A stretch of 64,000 nucleotides of DNA, taken from the NCBI RefSeq assembly GCF_049243985.1, contig NC_135381.1, positions 19,889,345 through 19,953,344 of the forward strand. Reading direction: 5' to 3'. Below the pieces are notes generated by a model, which had not been told where the DNA came from, made no database searches, and was given only the letters and a program-made list of their open reading frames with translations. The position numbers and the translations under genes are program-made. Position 1 is the stretch's first letter. Every line of letters starts with the position of its first letter. The DNA comes from Paroedura picta (lineage: Eukaryota > Chordata > Lepidosauria > Squamata > Gekkonidae). Shown in pieces: positions 43,575-55,476 of this stretch.

Positions 43575-43990
43575 CTGTAGATGTTTCATACCTCCAGATT
43601 TTCAGCCCAAAGCTCTTCATGGAGGAAGTTTCTTCTTATTTGCTGCTCTCTATATGATACATTCTTAGTCTTGTGGCAGCTGTCAGCTAAAGCCCCCCAA
43701 ATAATTGTCCTCAGAGCAGCTGCTGTCGTATACAATTGCTTCTTCCAGACAAACTCTATGTTAGTGATTATTAGGAAAGGGATTGCATATAAAACAGCTG
43801 GATTGGTAACGCCCCTTTAGAAGATAAGAATAAATGTTTTTTTATATCTTGTTTTTCACTCCCTGATGGAGTCCTAGATATCCTGTGAGATAGGTTTGCA
43901 CTAAGAGAGTTTTAAGAGAAATCCATAATGCAGCTCCTGTTTGGAATATGGCTTACAACTTTGGTTGTCTTTTATGGCCTCTCCAGTGTG
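43575..43990. other. Unassigned sequence
   Basis: No gene or named repeat recognised. Confidence 0.3.
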
Positions 43991-44205
43991 TTGTGGTGGA
44001 TAAGAGCCATGGCCCAGGTTTGATTTCTTATTCCTCTTCCACTTAAAGTTTTCTGGGTCCCCTTGGACCAGTCATAGTTCTCTCTGAACTCTCACAGCCT
44101 CACCGGGTGAGTGTTGTGGGAAGAGGAAGGGAAGGGAAGACAATTGTAAGTAATTGTTAGGGCAGAGAAGAGCAGGGTAGAACAACCACCTCTGCTTCTT
44201 CTGTA
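43991..44205 (+). mobile_element. tRNA-derived SINE, diverged
   Basis: CCCAGGTTTGATTTCTTATTCC (shifted B-box region), GGACCAGTCATAGTTCTCTC, CTCACAGCCTCACCGGGTGA, GTTGTGGGAAGAGGAAGGGA and an AACAACCACCTCTGCTTCTT end match the tRNA-SINE block order. The head is shortened. Confidence 0.6.
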
Positions 44206-44276
44206 ATATCTCCCCACTGCCCCATTTCTGTTGTTTATAACTTTAACTATAATCATATCTGCTAAATGGACCTACA

Positions 44277-44561
44277 GAACCTCTTGTGGTGCAGAGTGGT
44301 AAGCGGCAGAAATGCTGTCTGAAGCTGTCTGTCCATGAGGTTGGGAGTTCAATCCCAGCAGCCGGCTGAAGGTAGACTCAGCCTTCCATCCTTCTGAGGT
44401 CGGTAAAATGAGTACCCAGCTTCCTGGGAGGTAAACGGTAATGACTGGGGAAGGCACTGGCAAATCACCCCGTATTGAGTCTGCCATGAAAATGCTAGAG
44501 GGCGTCACCCCAAGGGTCAGACATGACTCGGTGCTTGCACAGGGGATACCTTTACCTTTAT
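44277..44561 (+). mobile_element. Sauria SINE, full length
   Basis: AGAACCTCTTGTGGTGCAGA head, GGGAGTTCAATCCCAGCAGC B-box region, AGACTCAGCCTTCCATCC, CACCCCGTATTGAGTCTGCC, GTCAGACATGACTCGGTGC and ACCTTT tail. The flanks ATGGACCTACA (44266-44276 and 44562-44572) are an exact 11-bp target duplication. Best-defined boundaries among the three copies. Confidence 0.94.
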
Positions 44562-44572
44562 ATGGACCTACA

Positions 44573-46084
44573 CTGCACATGTCTAATGAAATGACTTCTA
44601 ACTCACAACAGCTTACGCTGGAACAAATGTGGTTAGTCCATAAGTGCCCATCCTGGTGGCAACCAGTAATATTCTGTGCTAGAATGGAGACTCCCCACAT
44701 CAGCCTGTCATTCCCACACAGTGAGCCCCTTTCAGATGTTATGAGCTGCCACCACTGTGTCTTTCCATGAAGGAGAACTTGACACTTGACCTTTCTAGTC
44801 ATTTGTGGGTTTTTAAGGTGTTTTATCTGAAAAATCTCTAGCTAAGAAACCTTCAATTAAATGAGAATTTAATGACTTTTGGATCCTCTAGATGAATGCT
44901 TAGATCCTGCATCCCCCCTCCCCTTGATGCTGCTGTTAGATCTACACCTGCTCAATTAAAAATGTTTTCAGACAGTCTGTTTGCCTCAAGATGGGCCCAA
45001 ATGTTCCGGAATCATTTTGTTCCAGTCTTTGACGGCAGTGGTGACACTTGACTACAGCATCAGGAAACAGACACCCAGAGTCTCTGATGTTTCCTCACAC
45101 GTCATATTTCCAGATGGAATCATTTATCTGGTTTTGATCCTTTAAACAACACACACGCACGCACAGAGTCATCCCTTCCCTTCTCCAGTGGTAAATACAG
45201 ATTGTAGGAAATGTCTCAATAATTAAAACTATAAAGGCTTCGTAAAGGAAGAAAGGGCTTGAGCTGGCATCCATTTCCTTGTCTAAACTGAATCTGTCAG
45301 GTTGCCTTACATCAAGAGGGACAGTTTCCCTCAATGTCTGCTAGTGTGATGTCTGGAGTAATACAATCTGACAGTTTTTGCTTTAACCATCATCAACCAG
45401 GGGGAGACAGAGCAGGGCTCCAAAGTCCAAGTAGGAAAGGAAATGTGTGTTGGGGGCATTTTGGGTGTGAGGAGGAAGCAAAGGATTTAAGGCGATACTG
45501 ATATTTTGGGGGTGGCCATGAAAGGCTGTTGACATTTTGGCTGAAGCGTGATTTGCAACTTTGAAAGGCTGACAGCTGAAATAGGAAAACTGAGCTCCGC
45601 TGTGTTGTTTGTTCACATCTAGTTCTCTTCTGACAAACAAAATGGTGGTTAGTATAGTCTGAGTGTTTTTGTCCATGCTGAAGTTTTATTCCCCATGCAT
45701 TGGTTCCTCCACCCTTTTATAGGACAGACTGTTTGTATATGAGGAGGGGTCCTTAGTCCTGGCAGTTGGCTTCACAGAGTAGCATTCCTCAACTCCTGAC
45801 CTCTATAGTCAGTCCAACACCACTATCTGTCACCCAGTCATTCGCAGTGTACTTCTAAGTAGAGTGACAACCTTAGAGGCTCATTGACGTCAATGGAATG
45901 CACTGTTAGGCTTGAAGGAAAAGAGTGAGTACTGTGTGGTTGCTTGCGGGGGGAAATAAGGATAAAAGAAGAGAATTCATTTCTGGGTGAGTGAATGAGA
46001 GAATCCTTGTATGCATGGAGTCCAGGGAGATAGAATGACCAAACTTCATACTGTCCTAAACTGGTTGCAAAAGCGGTTTCTGCC
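44573..46084. other. Mostly unassigned; short repeat fragment near 45840-45912
   Basis: 45841-45912 (GTACTTCTAAGTAGAGTGAC, TTGACGTCAATGGAATGCAC) resembles a common short squamate repeat also present at 58465-58565. No exon recognised in the rest. Confidence 0.35.
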
Positions 46085-46098
46085 TTCATGAATGTTTC

Positions 46099-46494
46099 GA
46101 ATGAAGAATGACCCGTCAGTCAGAATCAAAAGCCAAAGAGAAGAAAAAACTGATGATAGCTGAATCTTTATTAATGTCAAAACAGGTTCCTAGATAGTTT
46201 ACTTGTTTTTGAATTGTCTTCTTCAGTGACACTTAATCAAGCTTCCAATTTTTTTGGTCTAGTATTATCAAATCAGATCAGAGCCCACAGGGTCCCCAAA
46301 CCATGTGTGACCACAGGATCCCCATGTCAGTTGAAAGTGAAGAACCAATGGTTTGATTTGATAATATTAGACAAAAACTCTGGAAACTTGATTAACAGAA
46401 AAATCACTTTTATTGAAAATAAGAGTCACTGAAGAAGATAATTCAACCTTAATAAAGATTCAGCCATCATCATATTTTTCCTATTCTTTGGCTT
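46099..46494. repeat. 396-bp fold-back element with 14-bp target duplication
   Basis: Inverted arms: AAAAGCCAAAGAG, GATAGCTGAATCTTTATTAA, TTGTCTTCTTCAGTGAC, TTAATCAAGCTTCC and GTATTATCAAATCA on the left are complemented on the right by TTTGGCTTTTCATG, TTAATAAAGATTCAGCC, GTCACTGAAGAAGATAA, GGAAACTTGATTAA and TTTGATTTGATAATATTAG. TTCATGAATGTTTC flanks both sides (46085-46098, 46495-46508). A 14-bp duplication points to target-primed reverse transcription and not a cut-and-paste transposase. No protein remnant recognised. Confidence 0.8.
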
Positions 46495-46508
46495 TTCATG
46501 AATGTTTC

Positions 46509-47770
46509 TGCTGCTGTAAAACTAAGATGCCCAGCGATGCCAATTGTCTAGACTCTGGAGAAAAAAAATCCTAAGTGAAGCTTAATGGGATGTTATTTGC
46601 CAGGTGCTATTATTTACTCCTATGCTACAAAAGTTTCAGTGGCCCATTTCTGCATATTACGTAACTGGGACAGGACTCTGATTTTGTATTGTTGTTAAAG
46701 GGACAGGATTCCAAAAGATTCCTTATTGTTTAAACTGGTATACAAAATATAGACACAGTTATAGTTAAAAAGCCAAATTCCTATGCAATATGACTTTAAA
46801 AACTTTGCCATGTCTATTAATTATAATCACTCTTTAAAAGGGAGTTCTACACACACAGTTATCTTCTTATGGGTACTTGCAAAATGTGGGTGTCTTTAAA
46901 AAATTTAACCAAGCTGAACACCCATTCCTGTGCTGGAGCCTCAACAAGTGGGACTTACTGGCAGAGGGGGAAGTGTTGAGTTTTTGCATATCATGCAGCT
47001 ATTAAAAGCACAGGTGCCTGGCTTGCAAAATAAACTGGCATTCTTATCCTTAATGTCATTAAGAATTATCTTCTGGCTCTCTTTTCCTCAAAATCTCTTT
47101 GGCTGGCACAGTATGGCCTAGATACCCGTGTTTCTTTCCCTCTGTCTGCTCTGAATCCCTTCATAAACAGGTCCTGGGCATTTCTGATTCAAGAGTGTTC
47201 CGGCTGTTGTAAGAAATTACCAGGATAACTCCATCTGAGCAGACACGTCGCTCACACACACAGCTGTCCTTTCCCATCAAGCTCCAGGGTGTATTGATTA
47301 GTTTTCAGAGGTGTCTCCTCATCCTGTGGCTCAGTTGTAATCACAGAAATAAAAAAAGGAGGATGAAGCACCATGGCGTTACACATTCTGGTCGTGGCAT
47401 CGGAGGATTTATTTGATTCCATGTATATTTAAAGATCAGGGGAAAGCCTCAGGCATTTGTCAGTCAAATGAACCCAGGAAATGGTCCCCGATTCATGTTA
47501 TCCCTCAGTCAGAAAGGACTAGGAAAGGAAGTTTGTGGCCAAACCTCTGGAGGAACATTTTCATGCATTGTGCATAATGAAGGAAGGAGTTGTAAAAAAA
47601 ACATTTCTCAGCAGCTCTCTGTATTACAAAGCAGGATTGGGGGTGGGTGGCAGAAGAGTCCCAATGGACTTCCCCATTAACTGTGGGCAGGGCAGTAGGA
47701 GGAGAAGGTGGTACCCTGCCCTATCTCAGAATGTTTGAAAAAAATGGGCTTTAAATTTAGGACATGACAC
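46509..47770. other. Unassigned sequence
   Basis: No gene or recognised repeat. AT-rich around 46730-46850. Confidence 0.3.
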
Positions 47771-47776
47771 TTCCAT

Positions 47777-47985
47777 TTGAAGAAGAGTTGGTTCTTATAT
47801 GACACAGGCACCCTGCGAGGTAGGTGAGGCTGAGAGAGCCTTGATATTCCTGCTCGGTCAGAATAGCTTTTTCAGTGCTGTGGAGAGCCCAAGAACACAC
47901 AGCTGGCTGCATGTGGGGGAGTGCAGAATCAATCCGGCTTGCCAGATTAGAAGTCCACACTCCTAACCACTACACCAAGCTGGCT
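47777..47985 (-). mobile_element. tRNA-derived SINE with GAA tail, internally deleted
   Basis: Minus orientation: GAAGAAGAGTTGGTTCTTAT, then directly GACACAGGCACCCTGCGAGG. The segment between the tail and the CACCC block (present at 3140-3220 in the first copy) is missing. The head ends with CTCCTAACCACTACACCAAG at 47985. About 70 bp shorter than its relatives. Confidence 0.85.
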
Positions 47986-48117
47986 TGTTTCTTGAACAAG
48001 AAACAAGACCTTAAAAAAAAAGAATCACAGCTTTTAAATTCAAAAATAACAATAAGCCAGGGTTCTCTCTCAAGATGACAGGATACCAACTCACCTGTAC
48101 TTCCCACCTCCACAACT

Positions 48118-48326
48118 AGTGTTGCCAACCTCCAGGTGATGGCTGGAGGTCTCCCACTATTATAATTCCTCTTCAGGTAACCTTGCTGGAGGCAATGGCT
48201 GCTTTTGCAGGTGGACTCTATGGCATTATACTAATGCGCCACTGAAATCCCTCCCTTGCCCAAACTCTGCTCCAACCCTCAAATCTACAGATATTTCCCA
48301 ATTCAGATATTTCCCAATTCAGAACT
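48118..48326. repeat. Unclassified 'GGCAAC' family repeat, copy 4
   Basis: AGTGTTGCCAACCTCCAGGT at the left, GGTGGACTCTATGGCATTAT in the middle and CAATTCAGAACTGATCC at the right. It contains a small tandem duplication of CAGATATTTCCCAATT near 48288-48320. Same family as 17118, 22555 and 24208. Confidence 0.6.
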
Positions 48327-48359
48327 GATCCTATCCACAACCCATGATTCCCATTGGCT

Positions 48360-48955
48360 TAGCTGGGTTTCTGTCACTCTCTGAAAGGGACCTCCTGGGT
48401 CATCTAGTCCAAACCCCCGCACTATGCAGGACATTCACAACCCTATCGCTCATCCACTGCAACCTTCCATACCCTTGAGCCTTCACAGAATCAGCCTCTC
48501 CATCAGATGGCTATCCAGCCTCTGTTTCAAAATTTCCAAAGATGGAGAATCCACCACCTCCTGAGGAAGCTTGGTCCACTGAGAAATCACTCTGACTGTC
48601 AGGAACTTCTTCTGGATGTTTAGACAGAATTTCTTTTGCATTAATTTCATCCCATTGGTTTTGATCTGTTCCTCTGGTGCAAGAAAGAAGAACTCTGTTC
48701 CATCCTCTGCATGATTATGGCTCTTTTAAATATTTGAAGCTGGTTATCAGATCCCCTCTCAATCGGCTCATTGGCTAAACAGACCAAGCGCCCCCAACCT
48801 TTCCTCATACGTCTTGGTCTCCAAACCCCTCACCATCTTTGTTGCCCTCCTCAGGACACGCTCCAGTTTGTCTACATCCCTCTTCCACTGGGGTGCCCAA
48901 AACTGAACACAGTACTCTAAGTGAGGCCGAACCAGAGCACAGTAAAGTGGTTGGG
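48360..48955 (-). mobile_element. CR1 LINE 3' UTR region
   Basis: On the minus strand the sequence reads as the long CR1 3' region: GCCTCACTTAGAGTACTGTG, GTTTGGAGACCAAGACGTAT, GATCTGATAACCAGCTTCAA, GGTGGTGGATTCTCCATC and GGACTAGATGACCCAGGAGG near the terminus at 48370-48400. It is older and a different subfamily from the copy at 37800. No open reading frame is preserved. Confidence 0.82.
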
Positions 48956-49965
48956 TGGGGGATGGAAGGTGATTGGCTGGGTGCTGGACAGATATGCAAG
49001 CTGGTTGGAGGAGGAGGCACTTAGGGGCAGGACAACCGCCCTGAGTGGGTGTTAAGCGCTAAGTGGCACTTAAGCCATGAGACACGCTCCTCCTCCAAGG
49101 CCTTACCAGAAATATATTACGTGGAACAGATGTTAATATTAGATGTACACTGCCCAGAGCCGTAAGGGAAGGGTGTTACATAAATTTAATCCGCCAATTA
49201 ATCAATTAATAATTATAATTACAATCGCCTAAGAGCAAGTCAAGCTGAGCAGCCCTTAACAGCAACGTAGGGGCCTCTCAGCTCAGATCTGGCCAGTGAT
49301 ATGTGTTCCCTAACCCATAACCTCTCCTACAAATGAGTGTCAGAGCAGGAAGAGATAATTGGTGAGCTGACACTGATTCTTATTGCTGCTGAAGACTCCA
49401 AGCCAGATGGCCCCCCTGAGGTGCTGGAAGAACAGCTTGGACTTGGCTCTGCTTGCTCCAGGTCAGCCGTGGTCCTTTAGAGCAGCACCCCTTCAGGAAC
49501 TTTCCCTCTAAATTAAAGGCCAGACTGCCTGGCTGTCAGCCTTGTCAAGCCTAAAAAATCCAGGGTACTAGGGGGAGGAATCTCTTTCCTTTTGCTGTTG
49601 AGGCCAGTATGCTTAAGGAGTAACATCATTTCTGTAGAAAAGATTCTTCCTATAAATAGATTAAAACCTTCTGAACTTAAAAATTATGGCTCTTATTCAG
49701 CTGATATCAACTGATGCTAACTGTGTATAGATGCCCAAATCTATGTATACTCTTGAGAAAATGTAGGTTAGGAAGGAATGACTGCTTTTTTCTGCATCCA
49801 TTTTTTAAATTGCAATCTTTGCTTAGGTTTGTTATTCTATTAAGGACACTGTACAATTAGGGGGGGGGCAGCATGTGGAATGACTAGACTTGACTGATGG
49901 GTTCCATAAAGTCATTTAGGGAACTTGCATTCCACACATCCTGTCCAGAAGTTACAAAAGCATGA
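48956..49965. other. Unassigned sequence
   Basis: GC-moderate to 49080, then AATTAAT-rich near 49190-49230. No exon or named repeat recognised. Confidence 0.3.
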
Positions 49966-49971
49966 GAAACA

Positions 49972-50175
49972 GGTTGGTGTAGCATTTAGGGATGTTAGAC
50001 TAGGAACTGAGAAACCCACGTTGAAATCCACAGCCTGCCAGGGAAGCTTGCATGGCAAATCTGGGGCCAGTCACTTAGTTTCAGCATAATCTCTTTCACA
50101 CAGGATGGGTGTTGCAAGGATTTTTGGGTTCCCACTGGGGAAAAGGCATGGTATATATGAAGAAAATAAATTAAT
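49972..50175 (+). mobile_element. tRNA-derived SINE, diverged
   Basis: AGGTTGGTGTAGCATTTAGG (A-box region), ACTAGGAACTGAGAAACCCA, TTGAAATCCACAGCCTGCC, CTGGGGCCAGTCACTTAG, ACACAGGATGGGTGTTGCAA and a GGTATATATGAAG end follow the tRNA-SINE order of the 26228 copy. No clear target duplication. Confidence 0.6.
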
Positions 50176-50179
50176 CTGT

Positions 50180-52480
50180 GTTCCCTCCCCCATTCCTAAG
50201 CATCCATTCAATTTCTAACTCATTTTGTACTGCTATTTGAGTAATAAGATTATTAAACATGGATGGATTTTAAGCTCTCTTGCCACTCTCTGCTGATAGA
50301 GAAGGTTCTCTGGAGGAGTTCTTGACAGATCTTAAACCATCAGCCATGACAGAGTGTGGAGAAAACGCCTGCTGGACTGTCCCACCTCTGTTCTTCTTTG
50401 TGATTGCTTTGATTTATTCTGGTTTTATCTGAAAACAACACGACTTTAACCTGAGTCGTTGTCGGCTGTATCTGATGTGGGCTGTCAACAGTGATGGTAC
50501 AGTACAGATATAGCACCCCACACCTGAAATTTCATTAATTTTAGCATGAGGTGCCTTTAGCCTTCTTTCAAAATTTCTACGGTAGTTTCCATGGTATTGG
50601 GCCTTCCAAATTGAACAGAGATTTCCTGTTTAGTGAAAGTCCATGTCATCTCTACTGAAGCTATGTCCTTTGGTTGGCCGTTTTTAAGGGCAAGGAGATT
50701 TTGCCAGGTTTAGAGGGTGAGTTGCTGGTTGTCACTCAGCAAGGCAGCCTCTGCAGATTGTGCAAATATGCCCTGTTAAGAACGGCTGAAGCAGTTTGCA
50801 GGTAAACAGGCACCCACCCAATTCTTCCAAAGTGAAACCTTAATAAAACTGTTATTTGCGGTGGAATCGAGCACGAAGGGACCGACTGGCTGGTAACTCA
50901 TAAAATGTGAAGGATCTCTTTTTAAAATTTAAGACAAACATTTATTTACTTCTTTTATGATCCGCTTTTCTGATTGAGACCAAATTATGATTTATAATTG
51001 TTACAATTATAATAATTGATGACAAAATTAGAACACATACAATAAACAAGGCAATAGAAAGGGGGGGGGGTGGCCTTAATACTTTCACAGACTTTAGAAC
51101 TATAAGCCTTTATAAAATTGCCCACACTTCTTTTTTTATGCATTTTTTAAATTTTCAAACGTTTAGCCTGCCCTTTCCTGCGAATTCAGGGTGGGTTTCA
51201 TCAAGTAAAAATATACAATTTAATAATTCCATAAAAATTGCATATACAATTTTACATACATTCTAAAAATCTAAAAGACAAAAATATATAACTTAATATA
51301 TTAAATATATTAAAATATAACCTGGCTTGCCAGGGTCTGCATTTTGTCTGAGGAGAGCGAAGGGGGAAATGTATAGCAATGTCAACTCTCCAATAAGGTT
51401 GACTAGATACAGGTAGGCAGGCAAGCAGGCAGGCAGGCTAGTTATAATTAAATGTACCCGAAGGCCCCAACCATAAGCCTGACAGAATAGTTCTGTCTTA
51501 GAGGCACTGTGGAGATGCGGAGGTCCCACAGGGCCCTGATCTTACCAGGTAGAATGTTTTACTATAACTTTATTCTCTATTAGGACACTAAACTAAGTAT
51601 CATGTACAGACAAACAAGAAAATGTAAATATCGCATTTTTAAAGGCTTGAGGCAGGAAAGGAGAGACAAACCCAGAAAGTGAGCCTGAGTCCAATTTTCT
51701 GTTTTGTGTATAGCAGTTATGCTTATGGGCCAGTTTACCATACCATTCTGTAATTATTATGGCTGTGGAAGCTGAGCTCTGCAATAATCTGAAGACTCCA
51801 GGAAAGATCATCAAGAGGGAGGAGAATTTGTAGCAACCTGAATAAACAAACATCGTGCAGAAATGGCTGTTTTTCTTCCTTATGCAGTCAAGTTCCCATT
51901 ACTATGTCTGACGTTAATTTCTTGGTAGCGGTATTCACTGAGTGAGACCATGTGGTCTGACAAGTAGCTAGCTGAAGCAGAGAATGGAACCCAAAATAAT
52001 TACACCAGGCAGTGGGACTCCAAGGTATTGTGAGATCCCCTGCATCCTTTCTCAGATCCACTCAGAGATTTGATTTTGCTTCCCTCTGAGTGGCTGAGTC
52101 CACTTGAATTGCATTTTTTAATAATTGCACTTCAATATGACACTAGATTAGAGAAAGTACGTTTGGGGAATAAACCAGGTATGCTGTACAAAGCAAGGCT
52201 CAAGGAGATCTCTACACAGGCAAGTATTCCAGCTGCTACGGAGTATTTCACATTCTTTCACACACGTTGGTACGGTTTCCAATTAACCATAAAAAATTGA
52301 CACGCTCTACTCTTGTGCCTTTAATAGCGATGTAGCAGCAGGAGGCAAGAGGCAAACGTTGTTGCAACACAGGGATACAAGTGTAATCCACTAATCTCTG
52401 CAGTCAAGTTACTGATAAGGCATAGGTGCAGGAACTGTAATAAAATCTGGAAACCTTCCCCCGCAGCACTAAGATAAATT
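50180..52480. other. Unassigned sequence with repeat remnants
   Basis: Diffuse CCGCTTTTC/CCTGCCCTTTCC-type repeats with A/T-rich tails lie near 50940-51050 and 51170-51300. A G run is at 51061 and a GGCA-type short tandem repeat at 51413-51440. No exon recognised. Confidence 0.4.
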
Positions 52481-52486
52481 GCTTAG

Positions 52487-52640
52487 AGTTGCCAACTGGC
52501 CTGGAGGAAGATGCACTGTCCCTTTAATAGAGGCTTAATTGGATATTATTTACTTGTACACCAGAAAAAAAACTCATTCCCACACTTTAAGTCTCTGTTA
52601 AAAGGACAAGATGCATTTCCTACAGACCGTTTGGCAACTT
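52487..52640. repeat. 154-bp fold-back element
   Basis: The left arm AGTTGCCAACTGGCCTGGAG, GATGCACTGTCCCTTTAATA and AGGCTTAA is complemented by the right arm: TTAAGTCTCTGTTAAAAGG, ACAAGATGCATTTCCTACAG, ACCGTTTGGCAACTT. The centre is AT-rich. The GTTGCCA terminus recalls the 'GGCAAC' repeats, but the interior is different. No clear target duplication; family unknown. Confidence 0.7.
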
Positions 52641-52929
52641 CAACTAAGACCTTAGCAGTTTGTTAGCCATTCCTCCACAATACAATAAGAGCCTCCGGTC
52701 CATTGGGCTAAAAAAAGAAACCACCCTCTCCTGCAAAGGCACCATAAGACTCCAGTGTTTTGTCTTCCAATGTGAACCAACCTGGAAAAGTGCTGCCCCC
52801 CTGAAGCTTCTCGCCATTTGGGACAGTGATAACCTATTTCCATTCCTTAAACCTCTATGAAAAGAATTGGGTACTCCCTTCACCTTTCCAGATGGCTACC
52901 ATAAGGCCTGCTAGAATGTTACCTTATCC

Positions 52930-53065
52930 CAGGGGTAGTCAAACTGTGGCCCTCCAGATGTCCATGGACCACAATTCCCAGAAGCCCCTGCCAGCAAATG
53001 CTGGCAGGGGCTTCTGGGAATTGTAGTCCATGGACATCTGGAGGGCCGCATTTTGACTACCCCTG
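52930..53065. mobile_element. Palindromic hAT-like element, copy 6 (subfamily A)
   Basis: A 136-bp palindrome with duplications CCTTATCC (52922-52929, 53066-53073). AGAAGCC/GGCTTCT are matched between arms. Isolated mismatches (GGACCACAATT on the left against AATTGTAGTCC on the right; GCATTTTGAC near the right end) are later single-arm changes. Confidence 0.92.
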
Positions 53066-53073
53066 CCTTATCC

Positions 53074-54930
53074 CATTGCTCAAATGGTGACTTCTCAGCC
53101 TGTATGCAGCAGCATCATACTTTCCCTAACACCCTTAGAAAGCAAAATGCCCACGTATCCCAACAAGAATGAAAAGATTTGGAATCAAAAGAACAAGTAT
53201 TGTTCTTGCCTTCCAAGCGAGAGGCACTCCATTTGCGAACTGCTCTGGCACGTTTCTTAACAGTAGGCATGGTGCTACCACACATATGGGCAGAAACAGG
53301 AGACAGGTCAATTGTATACACAGCATCTGTGGCAACTCTGTGTGACAAAAGTTTGACTCACATTCCTGAATGCACCATGCAGCTGTTCAGCAGCCTGGAG
53401 TCTTTACCCAAATTTAGTGGGGGAAAGCCTATTTGGAATGCCCTGGGGATGGATTGAATCATGCTCAGAATGGGCACAATGCCATGGAGGCATAATCTTG
53501 GAACTTCCTGTATTTTATACAGAGAAAATTATCCATGTGGCATTTGTGTTATCTGCATCTTTAACAAGGATGTCTTGTGTATGCAGCGGGTTTTTCTCTC
53601 TATGTGGAAAGCTTCACCAGTTGGGTTCTGCACATCAGGCTGCCCCCCCCCCCCCGCAAATGGCAGCATTTTTGCTGCATTTCAGCTGCATTTGTAAGGC
53701 CATAAACTGCTTTGCACCTTGATCCTTAAAAAAGTCCACACCACATACTCCTGTAACTGCAGGGCTTGCAAATAATCAAGGACTATTTCATGTAGAAATC
53801 AGATTTGTAAAACCTGTGGTGATCCTATGAAAAGGGGATGAAGAAACAGCTTCGACCTGCCTTTCTAGGAAACACAATGCAGAAAAAGGAGGCAAAGTTG
53901 AGGTTTGGGATGAGAAAGGAAGAAATGATAGGAAGTGGTGCTTGTTCTGATTCCAGAGCAAAGCAGCTGTCGTGACTGAGGAAACTGGGTCATGTCAAAT
54001 GCAGCCTTAAAGCATCGGTCAGGCAGGCCCCGCCTCTAGCCCACATATGAGTGTATCAGAGGGAGAGGGAAGACACAAAGGGTTCCTTCATTGGCCTACT
54101 GGGACCAATCACCACTCAGCTTGCCTCTTTCCAGAACAGCATTAGTAGCCATTATATCTAGCTGCTTCCACATGGAAATCTCCCCCACGCACACATGAAA
54201 GTGGGAAACCCTCACATTAAGGGTCAACATCCACATGACATAGTCCTCCTTGTGAGCATCATTCTTGTATTCCCAGATGGATGCGGGGGGGGGGGGGGAA
54301 GACCCAGGGTTTCTGGAGTGGCTGCAAGAGAATGCGTATGTGTGTGGACATGCCTCCTGTTGCCACTCCTGCGAGAGGGTAGAGCTAAGCTGCACTTTCA
54401 AAACAGTGTGCAGCAGCCATATGCTATTTTCCCCGCCCCCAGGCTTTCAGAGAGCATTTTTGACTGCTGAGCTGTGCTGTAGGGAAAGAGAAAGGGGAAA
54501 GGAGGTGGTAGTTCTGGGTTGCTGAAGGGGGGTCCCATTGTGGTTCCTCTTGCAGAGGCGGTTTTGTGAACAGAGGGAGGAGCAGCAAGTGGTGTGGGAA
54601 GGGCATGCATGAATGTTGTTACCTAGGGCTTCAGGATAGGTGTGCTTCACCTGGCCTGCTGAACTATACATCACATGACCTCCTTGTCATCTAGCCACAG
54701 GTGTTCAGCTGAGGTGTGCTCCTGGAGCTTCCCACTGGGAATTTAATTCTTAGGCAAACATGAACCAGATATGGACTGCAACAAGAAAGGGTTTCTGCCT
54801 TCTCCTCCCAGACCTTTTCCTTGGGGAAAGATTTGACCCCCTGAGGAAACTCACCTATACTGACACATCTAGGTTTCTGCAGTGGGGCCAAAAGCAATTA
54901 TTCTGGAAAACAGGGTATGTTGAAGATTTA
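53074..54930. other. Unassigned sequence
   Basis: C run near 53643 and G run near 54285. Open frames of 60-100 codons occur on both strands without domain or splice support. Confidence 0.3.
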
Positions 54931-54933
54931 AGC

Positions 54934-55069
54934 CAGGGGTAGACAAACTGCGGCCCTCCAGATGTCCATGGACCACAATTCCCAGAAGCCCCTGCCAGCA
55001 AATGCTGGCAGGGGCTTCAGGGAATTGTAGTCCATGGACATCTGGAGGGCCGCAGTTTGACTACCGCTG
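54934..55069. mobile_element. Palindromic hAT-like element, copy 7, lacking target duplication
   Basis: A 136-bp palindrome starting CAGGGGTAGACAAACTGCGG and ending GACTACCGCTG. The flanking octamers ATTTAAGC and CCATTTCT do not match, unlike the other seven near-complete copies. The element itself is full length, so a flanking deletion or recombination after insertion is likely. Confidence 0.88.
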
Positions 55070-55431
55070 CCATTTCTCCCCATAGGCCTCATTCTGAATT
55101 GGACGCTTGGGAATTTAGTTCGAAGCACAGACCTTTCAAAGAACAGTAGATTGAAAATCCTCATGGGGGACCTAGAGAGTAATTATATATAGGTCATCTG
55201 AGGAAAAACTGAGATGGGAAGTAAGCCCCCCCCCCCCACAGTCTACCGAAAACCTATTTGGTTTCCCCTCAGGTGGAATGCTTCCTGCATTCTACTTGGT
55301 CACTACACCAGTTGTTCTGTGTTTTACTTCCCCATCAGTTTTTTAAAATGAGCGTTTAAATCTGGGAATTGCTTGTTTTAAAAGTGAGACAAATTCTGTA
55401 AAGAGGAGGGATGGAGGCTGGAATGCCAAAT

Positions 55432-55476
<45 letters not shown>

